From Sporomusa termitida (GTDB lineage: Bacteria > Bacillota > Negativicutes > Sporomusales > Sporomusaceae), in assembly GCF_007641255.1 (NCBI RefSeq), contig NZ_CP036259.1:3784501-3848500 (forward strand): a DNA stretch of 64,000 bases, written 5' to 3'. The position numbers and the translations under genes are program-made. Of the stretch, positions 1 through 9,134 are shown one piece after another. The first letter of the stretch is position 1, and the number at the start of each line of letters is the position of its first letter. The notes beneath the pieces are model-generated. The model made no database searches. It was not told the DNA's origin and was given only the letters and a program-made list of their open reading frames with translations.

Positions 1-151
1 ATATTCGCAATTTTAGTTGTGTGATCCTTACTTGTGAAATGTTTGCACTGCCTATACATCGTAAAGCGGCTGACGGCTTGTTGGTCACGCGTCTTAACCG
101 CGGATTTTCTGATTCAGTCAGTTTCTTTGCCCAACCATAGAAGATAGTATT

Positions 152-183
152 GCAGAGATACTCCGGCCCGGGAGTATCTCTGC
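152..183 (-). terminator. Terminator-like hairpin after arcC
   Basis: A perfect 13-bp inverted repeat (152-164 with 171-183, six-base loop) lies just beyond the arcC stop codon. On the minus strand it is followed by a moderately T-rich stretch, so it probably ends the ygeX-ygeY-ygeW-arcC transcript. Nothing else was recognised between position 1 and the hairpin. Confidence 0.7.
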
Positions 184-190
184 CTCGCCT

Positions 191-1141
191 TTACAAAATT
201 ACATGAGTTCCCGCTTTCCCGGCCACTGCCGCTTCCAGCGACTCCGGATTGGTAATAATGGCTTTCCTGCCGCCATTCTCCAAAAAGCGGATGACGGCCT
301 GAATCTTGGGCAGCATGCTGCCGGGTGCGAAATGGTTTTCCCTGACATATTCCTTCAATTCCGCCAGCGTGACTCTATCCAGGGCTTTCTCATCCGGCTG
401 GCCGTAGCTTAAATACACTTTCGGCACCCCGGTGGAAATGATGAGTTCATCGGCCTTAACCGCAGCGGCCAGCAGACCGGCGGCAAAATCTTTGTCAATA
501 ACGGCGTCGACACCGGCGAAGGTGCCGTCTTCCCGGCGGATGACGGGAATACCGCCGCCGCCGACGGCGATCATACAGTAGCCGCCCAGCGCCAGTTTAT
601 GAATGACCTCTTTTTCGACAATCTCAAGCGGCAGCGGCGAGGCCACTACCCGGCGGTATCCCCGGCCGGCGTCGCTTACCATGATCCAGTCCGGATGCTC
701 CTGCTGGATTTTTTCCGCCTGCTCCCGGGTATAGAAGGAGCCGATGGGCTTGGTCGGTTTTTTAAAAGCCGGGTCATTACCGTCCACCACTACCTGCGTA
801 ACCAGGGTAATGGCGGATTTGTCCAGGCCCCGTTTCTTAAACTCGTTATCCATAGCCTGCTGGATCTGGTAGCCGATGGCGCCCTGCGTATCGGCGCCGC
901 AGGCCACCAGCGGCACGAAATGCATGCCGGCCACTTCGTTGGCAATTTCCGACCGCCGGAGAATAAAGCCGACCTGCGGTCCGTTGCCATGGGTAATGAT
1001 GACCTCATACCCCTGCTCAATCATGCCGGCAATATGCCTGGCCGTCTCGCAGACGGCAGCGTACTGGTCTTCCACTGTCTGGCGCGTGTTATCCCGGATT
1101 AAGGAATTGCCCCCAATAGCGATAACAGCTAATTTAGCCAT
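191..1141 (-). CDS. arcC: Carbamate kinase
   Basis: A 316-residue amino-acid-kinase-fold protein, the usual length for carbamate kinase. It opens with AKLAVIAIGGNSLI (ATP-binding GGN) and contains HGNGPQVG and AVGGGGIPV, all hallmarks of the family. It converts carbamoyl phosphate and ADP into ATP, carbamate and so ammonia plus CO2, in the cytoplasm. The start at 1141 is chosen because homology begins there; a longer frame exists but only translates the antisense of ygeW. It lies two bases after ygeW and is the last gene of the ygeX-ygeY-ygeW-arcC operon, where it would harvest energy from the carbamoyl group released by YgeW. E. coli has the paralogue YqeA in the equivalent cluster. Confidence 0.95.
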   Translation of the reverse strand: MAKLAVIAIGGNSLIRDNTRQTVEDQYAAVCETARHIAGMIEQGYEVIITHGNGPQVGFILRRSEIANEVAGMHFVPLVACGADTQGAIGYQIQQAMDNEFKKRGLDKSAITLVTQVVVDGNDPAFKKPTKPIGSFYTREQAEKIQQEHPDWIMVSDAGRGYRRVVASPLPLEIVEKEVIHKLALGGYCMIAVGGGGIPVIRREDGTFAGVDAVIDKDFAAGLLAAAVKADELIISTGVPKVYLSYGQPDEKALDRVTLAELKEYVRENHFAPGSMLPKIQAVIRFLENGGRKAIITNPESLEAAVAGKAGTHVIL

Positions 1142-1143
1142 GC

Positions 1144-2148
1144 TTATCGGCCGCCCATTAACAGGGTCATTACCGCTTTGGCAGTATGCAGGCGGTTTTC
1201 CGCTTCGTCGTACACGATGGAGTGCGGCCCGTCGATGACCGAATCTTCCACTTCGTTGTTGCGGTCGGCCGGCAGGGCATGCATGTACATCACGTTTTTG
1301 TCGGCGGTAACCATTTTGGCCTCGGTGCATTTCCAGAATCTTTGGGCTTTGAGCTTGTCGTCCACTACCGCCACGGCGCCGGCGGCGGCCACACCGGTCT
1401 GGTCGTTCACCCAGTTGCCCCAGTTTTTCGGGATTACGATATGAGCGCCTGCATAGGCTTCGGCCTCATTGTCGGTAACAGTGACCGAACCGCCGTATTT
1501 TTCGGCATTGGCCTTAGCCTGGGCAATTACCCAGTCAGGCAGTTCCCAGCCCTGCGGGTGAGCCAGGACAACATCCATACCGTAGCGGGGGAACAGCAGC
1601 ACCTGGGATACAGGCACGGAAATCGGCTTTTTGTGGCTTTCGGCATACGCCCAGATAATGGACACTTTGACCCGTTTTAAATCGCCGATTTTCTCCCTCA
1701 TGGTCATGAGGTCGGCCAGGGCCTGGAACGGGTGATACAGATCGCATTGCAGGTTCATGATGGGTTTTGACGACCATTTAGCCATTTCGGTAAGGTATTT
1801 GTTGCCATAGCCCCAGTTGCAGTACCGGCAGGCAATGGCATGGCCGAAACGGGACAGAATAATGGCGGTGTCTTTGGCGCTTTCCCCGTGGGCGATCTGC
1901 ATGCTGCTGGAATCTAAAAAGCCGGCGTGACCGCCTAGTTGGGCAAACCCGGCCTCCATGGAATTTCTGGTGCGGGTCGATTGCTCGAAAAACATTAAAA
2001 ACATAGATTGATGCAGTAAATAGGGAGTCGGCACGCCCATGGCAAACTTTTTCTTCAGGTCCAAAGAGACCTCGAGCATGGTATCTACTTCTTCTTTAGT
2101 GAAATCTTCCAAGTTGATAAAATGTCTTCCTCTGAAAATGGATTGCAT
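1144..2148 (-). CDS. ygeW: YgeW-type carbamoyltransferase (ornithine carbamoyltransferase superfamily)
   Basis: A 334-residue aspartate/ornithine-carbamoyltransferase-fold protein. The carbamoyl-phosphate loop STRTRNSM is present near residue 60, followed by QIAHGESAKDTA and NLQCDLYHPFQALAD (HPxQ motif). The GMDVVLAHPQGWE block is characteristic of the YgeW group rather than ArgF. It probably phosphorolyses a ureido compound to carbamoyl phosphate for ArcC. The start at 2148 is preferred over an upstream ATG at 2175 because GGGAGG (2158-2163) lies nine bases before it. It is third in the operon. The true substrate cannot be read from sequence; ornithine carbamoyltransferase is the alternative annotation. 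Confidence 0.88.
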   Translation of the reverse strand: MQSIFRGRHFINLEDFTKEEVDTMLEVSLDLKKKFAMGVPTPYLLHQSMFLMFFEQSTRTRNSMEAGFAQLGGHAGFLDSSSMQIAHGESAKDTAIILSRFGHAIACRYCNWGYGNKYLTEMAKWSSKPIMNLQCDLYHPFQALADLMTMREKIGDLKRVKVSIIWAYAESHKKPISVPVSQVLLFPRYGMDVVLAHPQGWELPDWVIAQAKANAEKYGGSVTVTDNEAEAYAGAHIVIPKNWGNWVNDQTGVAAAGAVAVVDDKLKAQRFWKCTEAKMVTADKNVMYMHALPADRNNEVEDSVIDGPHSIVYDEAENRLHTAKAVMTLLMGGR

Positions 2149-2227
2149 TTGTAGATTCCTCCCTGATTTTTTCATAATTATCTATTATGGTGGTATTACC
2201 ATAGGGTAGCTTGGTTTAGCCGGAGCC

Positions 2228-3469
2228 TTACACCAGATTTTTCGTTTCCTTGGTCATTTTGTCCGCATATTTTTGTGTGTAGATGAGCGGAATAGCGGCA
2301 TACATGGCGGCGCAGTCAACCAGCTCCTGCTTCCAGGTACGTTCGTTCGGCGCATGGGCCTGATCTTCATGGCCGGGGCCGAAACCGATGCAGGGAATGC
2401 CAAACCGCCCCATAATGGCAACGCCGTTGGTCGAGAAGGTCCATTTGTCCACTTGCGGCTCTTGCTTAAACAGGCCTTGGTAGGCCTCCACCAGGGTATG
2501 GCATACCGGATGCTCATTTTCAATCAGCCAGGTCGGGAAGTAGCATTCGGTCGGATATACCAGACCGGTATAAGCCGGCCGCTCATAGGTATACATACTG
2601 ACTTCGGCCTTGGCGGCTTTTACCGACGGCAGATTCTTAATTTGCTGAATGGCATGCTGACCGGTTTCGCCGGCCGTTAAGCGCCGGTCGATGGAAATCC
2701 AGCAGCTGTCGGCTACGGCGCAGCGGGAGGGCGAGGTGTGGAAGATTTCCGATACCGCCAGACTGCCTTTGCCCAAAAAGTCATGCTCCATAAGGTTTTC
2801 ATGCAGGGCCTTTAAATCACTTAGGATGGGGCCCATTTTATAGATGGCGTTATCGCCCCGTTCCGGGGCCGAGCCATGGCAGCTTACACCGGTGGTCATA
2901 ACCTTGATCTCCATCCGGCCCCGCTGGCCCCGGTAAATTTTGCCGTCGGTCGGCTCAGTGCTGACCACGAATTCGGGCTTAAGCTTATCTTCCTGAATAA
3001 TGTACTGCCAGCACAGGCCGTCACAGTCCTCCTCCTGGACCGAGCCGACCATGACCAGGGTATAGTTGTCTTCCAGCCCGAGCTCTTTAATAATTTTGCC
3101 GGCATACACCATGGAAGCCATGCCGCCTTCCTGGTCGCTGGCGCCCCGGCCAATAATGATTTCATCATCCTCATAGCCCTGGTACGGATCGTATTGCCAG
3201 TTTTCCGGATTACCGACACCCACAGTGTCAATATGGGCATCCAGGGCGATAATATGCTGGCCATGGCCGATGTAGCCCAGAATGTTGCCCATCGGATCAA
3301 TTTCCACTTTGTCAAAACCGACTTTTTCCATTTCTTCCTTAATCCGCAGGATAACCTGTTCCTCCTGACAGCTTTCGCTGGGGATGGCAATCATATCGCG
3401 CAGGAATTTACTGATGTCCGGTTCATACTTTTTCGCCAGTTCCAAGATTTTTTCAAATTCCAGTTTCAA
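2228..3469 (-). CDS. ygeY: YgeY-family M20 metallohydrolase
   Basis: A 413-residue M20/ArgE/DapE-type zinc hydrolase of the YgeY family often listed as selenium-metabolism linked. DAHIDTV supplies His79 and Asp81, [10 protein letters not shown] the bridging Asp, and VQEEDCDG the catalytic Glu region; a typical dimerisation domain follows ([12 protein letters not shown]). Family and context suggest it removes an acyl or carbamoyl group from a diaminopropionate derivative. The start codon is TTG (complement of CAA at 3467-3469) with AAAGGGG about eight bases upstream. Second gene of the operon, 54 bases after ygeX. Exact substrate is inferred only. Confidence 0.9.
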   Translation of the reverse strand: MKLEFEKILELAKKYEPDISKFLRDMIAIPSESCQEEQVILRIKEEMEKVGFDKVEIDPMGNILGYIGHGQHIIALDAHIDTVGVGNPENWQYDPYQGYEDDEIIIGRGASDQEGGMASMVYAGKIIKELGLEDNYTLVMVGSVQEEDCDGLCWQYIIQEDKLKPEFVVSTEPTDGKIYRGQRGRMEIKVMTTGVSCHGSAPERGDNAIYKMGPILSDLKALHENLMEHDFLGKGSLAVSEIFHTSPSRCAVADSCWISIDRRLTAGETGQHAIQQIKNLPSVKAAKAEVSMYTYERPAYTGLVYPTECYFPTWLIENEHPVCHTLVEAYQGLFKQEPQVDKWTFSTNGVAIMGRFGIPCIGFGPGHEDQAHAPNERTWKQELVDCAAMYAAIPLIYTQKYADKMTKETKNLV

Positions 3470-3523
3470 GGTGATGACCCCTTTCGTTTTTGCTTATACG
3501 TTGTTCCCGCTGTAAAGAGCAGC

Positions 3524-4744
3524 TTATTTAGCAGGAGCAGGATATTCGCCGTTCCAGACAATATCGCGGTATTTCACCGGATCGGTATCGCCCTCGGTAC
3601 TGAACAACAGAATTTTGGACTTTTCATTGAGGCCGAGTTTCTCTTTTGCCGCCGCCAGCTCCGGGTTTGTCATCAGCTCGGCCAGGAGCCCGGCGGGAAC
3701 GGCCCCCGACTCGCCGGAAATTACTCTGGCGTCATTGCCCAGCGGATTGCCTAAGAGCCGCATGCCTTTAGCCGCCACCCAGTCCGGACAGGACGCAAAC
3801 AGATAGCTATAGTCTCTCAGTACATTCCAGCCGATGGTATTGGGTTCGCCGCAGGCCAGACCGGCCATGATGGTGGCCAGGTCCCCGGTGACAATGCGGG
3901 GCCTGCCGTCATTGGCCACTGCCGATTGATATAAGCAGTCGGCCTGATCGGACTCCACGACCACCGTTGGGGGAACGTCACCCTGACAGGCTGAGGCAAA
4001 GAAACCCTGCACGGCGCCGGCTAAAGAGCCTACCCCGGCCTGCACGAACACGTGAGTCGGCTTGTCGACCCCGGCGGCCTGGAGTTGTTCAAGCGCTTCC
4101 AGCGCCATGGTCCCGTACCCCTGCATAATCCAGGCGGGGATTTCTTCGTACCCTTCCCAGGCGGTATCCTGTACTACCACCCAGCCATATTTCCTGGCAT
4201 TTTCTGTAGCTAACCGGACGGCGTCATCATAATTCAGATCGGTGATAGATGCTTCGGCGCCTTCGGCCCTGATATTCTCCAGGCGGGTAAGGGACGATCC
4301 TTTGGGCATATACACCACCGCTTTTTGCTTGAGCCGGTTGGCCGTCCAGGCAACACCCCGGCCATGATTGCCGTCAGTTGCGGTCGTAAAGGTGATCTCG
4401 CCCAATTGTTGCCGGACTGCCGCCGTGGTTAGCTGCCGGTAAGCCAGCTTGCTGATGTCCAGCCCCAGACGCTGCGCCAGGTATTTCCCCATCGCATACG
4501 AGCCGCCCAGGACTTTAAAGGCCTTCAGGCCAAAGCGGTAGGATTCATCTTTCAGATATATACCGCCGACGCCCAGATACCCGGCCAGCTCTGTTAAACT
4601 TCGCAGCGGAGTTTGGCGATATTCAGGGAAACTCTTATGGAACTCGCGCACTTTGCGAATTTCCTGGCAGCTCAAAAAGTCAATCGATGATTTCTCCGTT
4701 TTGTCCATCATCTGATTTTTAACCCATTTGATTTTCCGGTCCAT
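3524..4744 (-). CDS. ygeX: Diaminopropionate ammonia-lyase
   Basis: A 406-residue fold-type-II PLP enzyme matching 2,3-diaminopropionate ammonia-lyase (DpaL/YgeX) along its length. The PLP lysine is Lys77 in GLKAFKVLGG, at the same position as in the E. coli enzyme; ATDGNHGRGVAW is the substrate/cofactor loop and VQAGVGSLAGAV the phosphate-binding loop. It turns 2,3-diaminopropionate into pyruvate and two ammonia. AAGAGGT precedes the ATG by six bases. First gene of the operon, 47 bases downstream of a sigma-54 promoter, so it is likely switched on by the adjacent activator when the purine-derived substrate appears. Confidence 0.95.
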   Translation of the reverse strand: MDRKIKWVKNQMMDKTEKSSIDFLSCQEIRKVREFHKSFPEYRQTPLRSLTELAGYLGVGGIYLKDESYRFGLKAFKVLGGSYAMGKYLAQRLGLDISKLAYRQLTTAAVRQQLGEITFTTATDGNHGRGVAWTANRLKQKAVVYMPKGSSLTRLENIRAEGAEASITDLNYDDAVRLATENARKYGWVVVQDTAWEGYEEIPAWIMQGYGTMALEALEQLQAAGVDKPTHVFVQAGVGSLAGAVQGFFASACQGDVPPTVVVESDQADCLYQSAVANDGRPRIVTGDLATIMAGLACGEPNTIGWNVLRDYSYLFASCPDWVAAKGMRLLGNPLGNDARVISGESGAVPAGLLAELMTNPELAAAKEKLGLNEKSKILLFSTEGDTDPVKYRDIVWNGEYPAPAK

Positions 4745-4790
4745 TCTTGTACCTCTTTTCTGGTTTATGTCTGTCGCAGCTAATTACCAT

Positions 4791-4806
4791 TGCAAAGACC
4801 GTGCCA
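4791..4806 (-). promoter_or_regulatory. Sigma-54 (-24/-12) promoter of ygeXYW-arcC
   Basis: The minus strand reads TGGCAC-GGTCT-TTGCA, an exact match to the TGGCAC-N5-TTGCA sigma-54 consensus. It ends 47 bases before the ygeX start, so transcription would begin near 4780. A sigma-54 activator gene lies directly upstream. Confidence 0.92.
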
Positions 4807-4964
4807 ATATTATCAATGCTCTGAAATTTTTTCTGTTTAATAGGGAAAGCTTCGTATTCAGGCCATTACACCGGAGTAAAATCACATCCTGCTCGCTCTG
4901 CGCGCCCTGGCTGCAGCCTGACCGGGGCCTGAATTTTCTTATTTTCTTTTATCAAAATAATAAC

Positions 4965-4981
4965 TTTATCAATATGATAAA
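4965..4981. promoter_or_regulatory. Upstream activator site 1 (palindrome)
   Basis: TTTATCA-ATA-TGATAAA, a perfect 7-3-7 palindrome about 175 bp upstream of the sigma-54 promoter. An identical pair of arms occurs at 5069-5085. A degenerate third copy (TTTATCA-AAA-TAATAA) abuts it at 4948-4964. Position and symmetry fit enhancer sites for the Fis-type helix-turn-helix of the adjacent activator. Confidence 0.72.
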
Positions 4982-5068
4982 TAGATAGCGAATTACCACT
5001 TTTTACGCCCCGGACAGTAGCTAACCCGAACTCTTTGGGGCTACAAGGCGTGTTTTCAGCAGCAAGTT

Positions 5069-5085
5069 TTTATCAGATTGATAAA
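5069..5085. promoter_or_regulatory. Upstream activator site 2 (palindrome)
   Basis: TTTATCA-GAT-TGATAAA, same arms and spacing as site 1. The two sites are offset by 104 bp, close to ten helical turns, so they sit on the same face of the DNA about 175 and 280 bp before the promoter. Confidence 0.72.
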
Positions 5086-5187
5086 GTCACAAATAGCCAA
5101 GAATTAGCTGGAGAAGCGTTTACTTTATACCACGGGTAAGGCGGAAGCCAGCTCCGGCAAGGCCATACTTTGTGCAGGTAAAAAAAT

Positions 5188-5234
5188 ATATGCTTTCTAC
5201 CCAAAAAGAATAAGTTTTAAGGTAGAAAGCATAT
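5188..5234 (-). terminator. Terminator of the sigma-54 activator gene
   Basis: Arms at 5188-5202 and 5221-5234 (ATATGCTTTCTACC type, 14 bp) with an 18-base loop. On the minus strand the hairpin is followed by a run of T residues (complement of A5181-5186). It lies about 40 bases after the activator stop codon. Confidence 0.7.
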
Positions 5235-5272
5235 TGCTGCGTCACGGAAAACCGGTATAAATTACTTAGCGG

Positions 5273-7033
5273 TTACTGTGTTTCTTCGATTTCGCGCAAT
5301 TTTCTGTATAAGGTGGCTATACCAATTCCCAGCTGCCTGGCGGCGGCCAGTTTTCCCTGGGTTGTATCCCCGAACCGCCGGACAGCCTGCAAAATGTGTT
5401 CCTGTTCCACCTGGCGCAAAGTCTTAACAGCAGCCGGTTCTGCCGGCACCGGCTGCCCAGCCCGGCTGTCCAGGAAACTCCGCGGCAGGGTATCCTTGGT
5501 CAGCCAGCCACTGTCATCGGCCATATTAATCATAAACTCAATGGTATTCTCCAGTTCCCTGATATTCCCCGGCCAATTGTACTGCAGCAGTATCCCCATG
5601 GTTTCGCGGTCAATCCCGCGAATCTTTTTGCTGAACAAACCGCTGTACTTGCCGATCAGGGAGTGCACCAGCGGCTCAATATCTTCCACGCGGCTCCGGA
5701 GTGGCGGCACCTCGATAGGGATTACATTTAACCGGTAGTATAAATCTTCCCGGAATTTTTTTTCTTTGATGAGTTCTTTCAAGTCCTTGTTGGTGGCGGC
5801 AATAACGCGGATATCCAAGGATATCAGCTGGTTAGAGCCAATGCGCACGAGTTTGCGTTCCTGCAGCACCCGCAATAGTTTCACCTGTAGATACAGGGGC
5901 ATATCGCCAATCTCATCCAAAAAGATGACGCCTTTATTGGCCAGTTCAAACTTGCCGATTTTCCCCCGGGGATCGGCGCCGGAAAATGCCCCCTTCACAT
6001 AGCCGAATAATTCACTTTCCAGCAGCATGTCAGGGATAGCGGCGCAATTGATACCGATAAACGGCTTATCGCTGCGGTTGCTGACCGTGTGAATGGCCCT
6101 GGCCACAACCTCCTTGCCGGTACCGCTTTCGCCAATGATCAAAACGGTGGAATTAGAATCGGCAAGTTTCGTCAGCTTGGTTTTGAGCTGCTCGGTCGCC
6201 GGGGAACAACCGACAAGATTATCCAGGGTGACCGGCATATCGACTTTGGTTAAGCCATAAATACCGGATTTTACATTTTTTATTTCATTAAATATAAAAA
6301 TCCGGTCATAGGAAGGCAGGCCTGATGATACCGACAATAAACTGCCTATGAGAAAATAGGTGGTATTATCAATGACTACTTTGTATTCTTCCACACCCAG
6401 CAGGGAATCGCTGGTAGCAGCCATAGCCACCGGTTTGCCGATAGAGTCGGCAGTCAGCTGCAGCTGTTTGCAGGCACTGTCATTTATTTGGATGATTTTT
6501 CCCGCTTCGTCCAGCACCAGGACCCCATTGTCCACATTATTGATGACCTGCAGCAACACTTCCAGCATCCGCTCATTACGTTTGCTGTCTTGCCGCTCAT
6601 AAGCCTTGGCACTGATGAAGTCGGCGATCTGCGTCAGAAACAGCTGATAAAAGCTTAAATCCTGCATGATTTGGTTCTTTTGCGCTTCCGCAAAGCAAAT
6701 CATCCCAATAACGCCGATAATCTCCTCGCCTAAGGTAATAGGAGTACATAATTCAAGTTTTTCCTCACAGCAGCCCTGCTTGGGGCAGCGGCCGCAAAGT
6801 TCGTGCCGGCCCGGCTCCTCAATATACTGGGGCTTGCCGGTAGCCAGCACATGCTTATAGACAAAACCTTCCTCCGACATATCTTCATTGATGCCCCGGC
6901 CATAGATGCCGGTGCCGGCAATGCGCACTAAGCCGGCATCGACGATTTCCACATCCACCCGGATAACATGGGCAATAATTTTCGCATATTGAATAACAGC
7001 AGCCTGAATTTCCTGTAAAATTGATTTTTTCAT
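5273..7033 (-). CDS. Sigma-54-dependent transcriptional activator with Cys-rich GAF-like sensor and PAS domain
   Basis: A 586-residue enhancer-binding protein. The N-terminal sensor (about 1-140) resembles GAF/PocR domains and has a cysteine cluster at 80, 83, 88, 89 and 96 that could bind metal or an Fe-S cluster. A PAS-like segment follows (about 155-250). The AAA+ core has Walker A GESGTGKE (301-308), GAFSGA at 348-353 (a Ser variant of the sigma-54-contacting GAFTGA) and FLDEIGDMP. A Fis-type helix-turn-helix ends the protein. The start at 7033 is chosen because AAAGGA lies nine bases upstream and the longer frame has no homology-like content. It probably binds the palindromes at 4965 and 5069 to activate ygeXYW-arcC; the ligand is unknown. 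Confidence 0.92.
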   Translation of the reverse strand: MKKSILQEIQAAVIQYAKIIAHVIRVDVEIVDAGLVRIAGTGIYGRGINEDMSEEGFVYKHVLATGKPQYIEEPGRHELCGRCPKQGCCEEKLELCTPITLGEEIIGVIGMICFAEAQKNQIMQDLSFYQLFLTQIADFISAKAYERQDSKRNERMLEVLLQVINNVDNGVLVLDEAGKIIQINDSACKQLQLTADSIGKPVAMAATSDSLLGVEEYKVVIDNTTYFLIGSLLSVSSGLPSYDRIFIFNEIKNVKSGIYGLTKVDMPVTLDNLVGCSPATEQLKTKLTKLADSNSTVLIIGESGTGKEVVARAIHTVSNRSDKPFIGINCAAIPDMLLESELFGYVKGAFSGADPRGKIGKFELANKGVIFLDEIGDMPLYLQVKLLRVLQERKLVRIGSNQLISLDIRVIAATNKDLKELIKEKKFREDLYYRLNVIPIEVPPLRSRVEDIEPLVHSLIGKYSGLFSKKIRGIDRETMGILLQYNWPGNIRELENTIEFMINMADDSGWLTKDTLPRSFLDSRAGQPVPAEPAAVKTLRQVEQEHILQAVRRFGDTTQGKLAAARQLGIGIATLYRKLREIEETQ

Positions 7034-7287
7034 GTTTTGCTGTCCTTTGGCTTTACTGATTTGTGTGGGTACAACCCGTTCGAACCATCTATTTTCTCTA
7101 AATTCGCTTGCTTCCGTCTTTCCCCTGCTGCTCTTGTAACTTTTATCGGCAGCAAGGCGACGGTTCTTGGCCGCTAGCAAAACCATTATCGATAAAAAAT
7201 TATCTTTCTCAACCCGGATGAGCTTATCAGGCACCTGCAGCAGCTTTTCCTTTGCTCCCACCGTTCCGGGCTAAGCTTTCTTTATAC

Positions 7288-8199
7288 TTAACGCAACAGC
7301 GCCTGCCGGTCATGGCCATACTGCAGCTCCAGCCGCATAATTTCCCGCCCCAGGTCATCAGCTCCCAGCAGCCGCTGCCAGATACGGTTTAACAGCAGCA
7401 GCGTCCGGGAAAAACCGAAAATATAAAATGGTTTTTTAAACAGCAGACTGACAAAAAAGTTTTCCAGCAAACCGCTGCCTGCCTCCGGCCGGGCAGGCTC
7501 ACGGGCAGCAGCCAGCTCCTCCAGCCAGTCGTAGTTGCGGTTAAATAACGCTGTCAGCTGGCGGGAGATATCCTGGCTGCCCGCCAGGCGGTCCACGGCC
7601 TGTACCGTATCGGCCAGAAAAGCCAAACGCTCGCTGAAGGGCATCGCCCGGCATTGCAAAAGATCAATAAAATGGCTTTCCAGCTCAAAATAATAGCGGA
7701 GAGGCTGCCGGTCCGGCTGCTGCTGCGGATAAATCTCGGCGGCATAGTTGTCAGCAGTAAGCTCCAGCGGCGGCTCCTCGGCGCGGATAAGCCGCAGCCC
7801 TTCCTCCCGGTCAGCCAGTTTTAATACCGCCGGGCAGCTAAAGCTTAGGGTTATTTCGAGCCCGCGGGCTGTACTCACCGGATAGCGGGGAAACGTCCGG
7901 CAAACAGCGTCAAGATGACTGTGGCCAGCCTCTTCATGCAGCCGGCACAGGTTGCCGGCCCCTAAAAACCAGCAGCCACCGCCGGCTTGTTTGGCAATAT
8001 AAGCGTGCTCGCCATAACCACTCCGGCCGGCAAGGACAATAAAAGCCTGCGCAAACTCAGCCGTACGCCCGCCGGCGGCAAACAGCGCCTCATTCCGGCG
8101 GTAGCTGGCCTTGTCCACCGTTACCTGCCACTGATTACGGCAGCAGGTTCCGCACATCTGGCAGGCAAACTGACCAACAATATCAGTATAAATATACAT
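7288..8199 (-). CDS. FliB-like protein (flagellin lysine N-methylase family / YkgJ cysteine cluster)
   Basis: A 303-residue protein with an N-terminal CQMCGTCC cluster, then GGGCWFLGAGNLC and a DAVCRTFPRYP block, the arrangement of the FliB/YkgJ Fe-S cysteine-cluster family. FliB methylates flagellin lysines, but many relatives have no known target and no flagellar gene is nearby. The start at 8199 is chosen because GGAGG sits four bases upstream; an ATG at 8214 has no such site. It is followed after the activator gene without an obvious shared promoter. Function beyond family membership is uncertain. Confidence 0.75.
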   Translation of the reverse strand: MYIYTDIVGQFACQMCGTCCRNQWQVTVDKASYRRNEALFAAGGRTAEFAQAFIVLAGRSGYGEHAYIAKQAGGGCWFLGAGNLCRLHEEAGHSHLDAVCRTFPRYPVSTARGLEITLSFSCPAVLKLADREEGLRLIRAEEPPLELTADNYAAEIYPQQQPDRQPLRYYFELESHFIDLLQCRAMPFSERLAFLADTVQAVDRLAGSQDISRQLTALFNRNYDWLEELAAAREPARPEAGSGLLENFFVSLLFKKPFYIFGFSRTLLLLNRIWQRLLGADDLGREIMRLELQYGHDRQALLR

Positions 8200-8248
8200 T
8201 TGTCCTCCATCCATCCATATTTTCTATAGAAGCAAGAGGCGGAAGCGC

Positions 8249-8275
8249 GAAGCAGGGGGACGTTCTTTTTGCTTC
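8249..8275 (-). repeat. REP palindrome, inverted copy
   Basis: Read on the minus strand this is GAAGCA...GAACGTCCCCCTGCTTC, with GAAGC/GCTTC ends. It matches copies at 9100, 10685 and 10728. It lies immediately downstream of the RAYT transposase gene, in the opposite orientation to the copy upstream of that gene. Confidence 0.8.
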
Positions 8276-8283
8276 GTTTTAAT

Positions 8284-9057
8284 TTAAATCTTAAATATAA
8301 CACTTTGATGAATTCCTGTCACGCGGGCAATCTGCCGTTGGGTTACGCCTTCTATCTCTTTAATTAGCCTGATTAAATTATTCCGGTTATCCCTACTCAG
8401 ACTTCGCAAAGCTGAAACAGGTTGTCCATTTAAGAGCTTCATAATCTCCTGAACCAAATCTGCATCGTTCTTGTGCTGCTTTACCGTAAAGTCCATGAAT
8501 TGATCAGCGTTTTCCTGCTGCATAAAATCAGCAAATTGTTTTATGGCCGCCTCGCGGTTGCTATTCAAGATAGCTAATACAAATCCAGTATTAGTCAAGC
8601 CGTCATAAAAATCCTGCTCTCTGTAATAGGCCTGACAACTGCTCCACTTATAGTCTTCCGTCCTTACTGCCAATTTTGCTTTTAAGGGATTATTATGGAT
8701 ATATCTTAAAACAGTCAATAAATACGCTTCTGTCTCAACTGGCTCACTTTTAAACCGACTCTGAAAGACATGACCAACCCGGTCATATTTTTCATTATAC
8801 CACCGGGCATAACTTGTGCCGATACGCTTCATAATAACGGCAATTTCTTCCTTTTGTTCATGCAGTAAGAGATGGACATGATTCCCCATCAAGCAATATC
8901 CATAAATAGTGTAACCGCCATTAGCCCTGGCCCGGTTCAATGTTTCGATAAAGCGGCAATTGTCCTCTTCCTCAAAAAAGATCGCCTGACGGTTGATCCC
9001 CCGCAGCATCACATGATAGATGCCAGTAACACTTTTTTTTCTTGCACATCTTACCAT
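8284..9057 (-). CDS. REP-associated tyrosine transposase (RAYT, IS200/Y1 family)
   Basis: A 257-residue single-domain Y1 transposase. The HUH motif is H60-V-H62 within GNHVHLLL, and the following helix with SYARWYNEKYDRVGHVFQ contains the candidate catalytic tyrosine. The C-terminal 60 residues look like a helix-turn-helix (TQRQIARVTGIHQSVI). GGAGG lies six bases before the ATG. RAYTs are domesticated relatives of IS200 that act on REP palindromes; here inverted REP copies flank the gene at 8249 and 9100. Because the copies face each other around the gene, the unit could behave as one mobile module, though no target duplication was identified. Confidence 0.9.
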   Translation of the reverse strand: MVRCARKKSVTGIYHVMLRGINRQAIFFEEEDNCRFIETLNRARANGGYTIYGYCLMGNHVHLLLHEQKEEIAVIMKRIGTSYARWYNEKYDRVGHVFQSRFKSEPVETEAYLLTVLRYIHNNPLKAKLAVRTEDYKWSSCQAYYREQDFYDGLTNTGFVLAILNSNREAAIKQFADFMQQENADQFMDFTVKQHKNDADLVQEIMKLLNGQPVSALRSLSRDNRNNLIRLIKEIEGVTQRQIARVTGIHQSVIFKI

Positions 9058-9099
9058 ATTTTCCCTCCTTTTTATTTGATTTTATCATAATCTGCTGCA

Positions 9100-9128
9100 A
9101 GAAGCAAAATGAACGTCCCCGCGCTTCT
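9100..9128 (+). repeat. REP palindrome
   Basis: AGAAGC...GCTTCT ends around the GAACGTCCCC core; 29 bp. Upstream flank of the RAYT gene and direct match (with C to G change in the arm) to the copies at 10685 and 10728. Confidence 0.8.
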
Positions 9129-9134
9129 CCTTAA

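Noticed and set aside
191-1330. Extended carbamate kinase reading frame to 1330
   Set aside because: The extra 63 residues overlap ygeW and lack homology-like content; the kinase starts at 1141.
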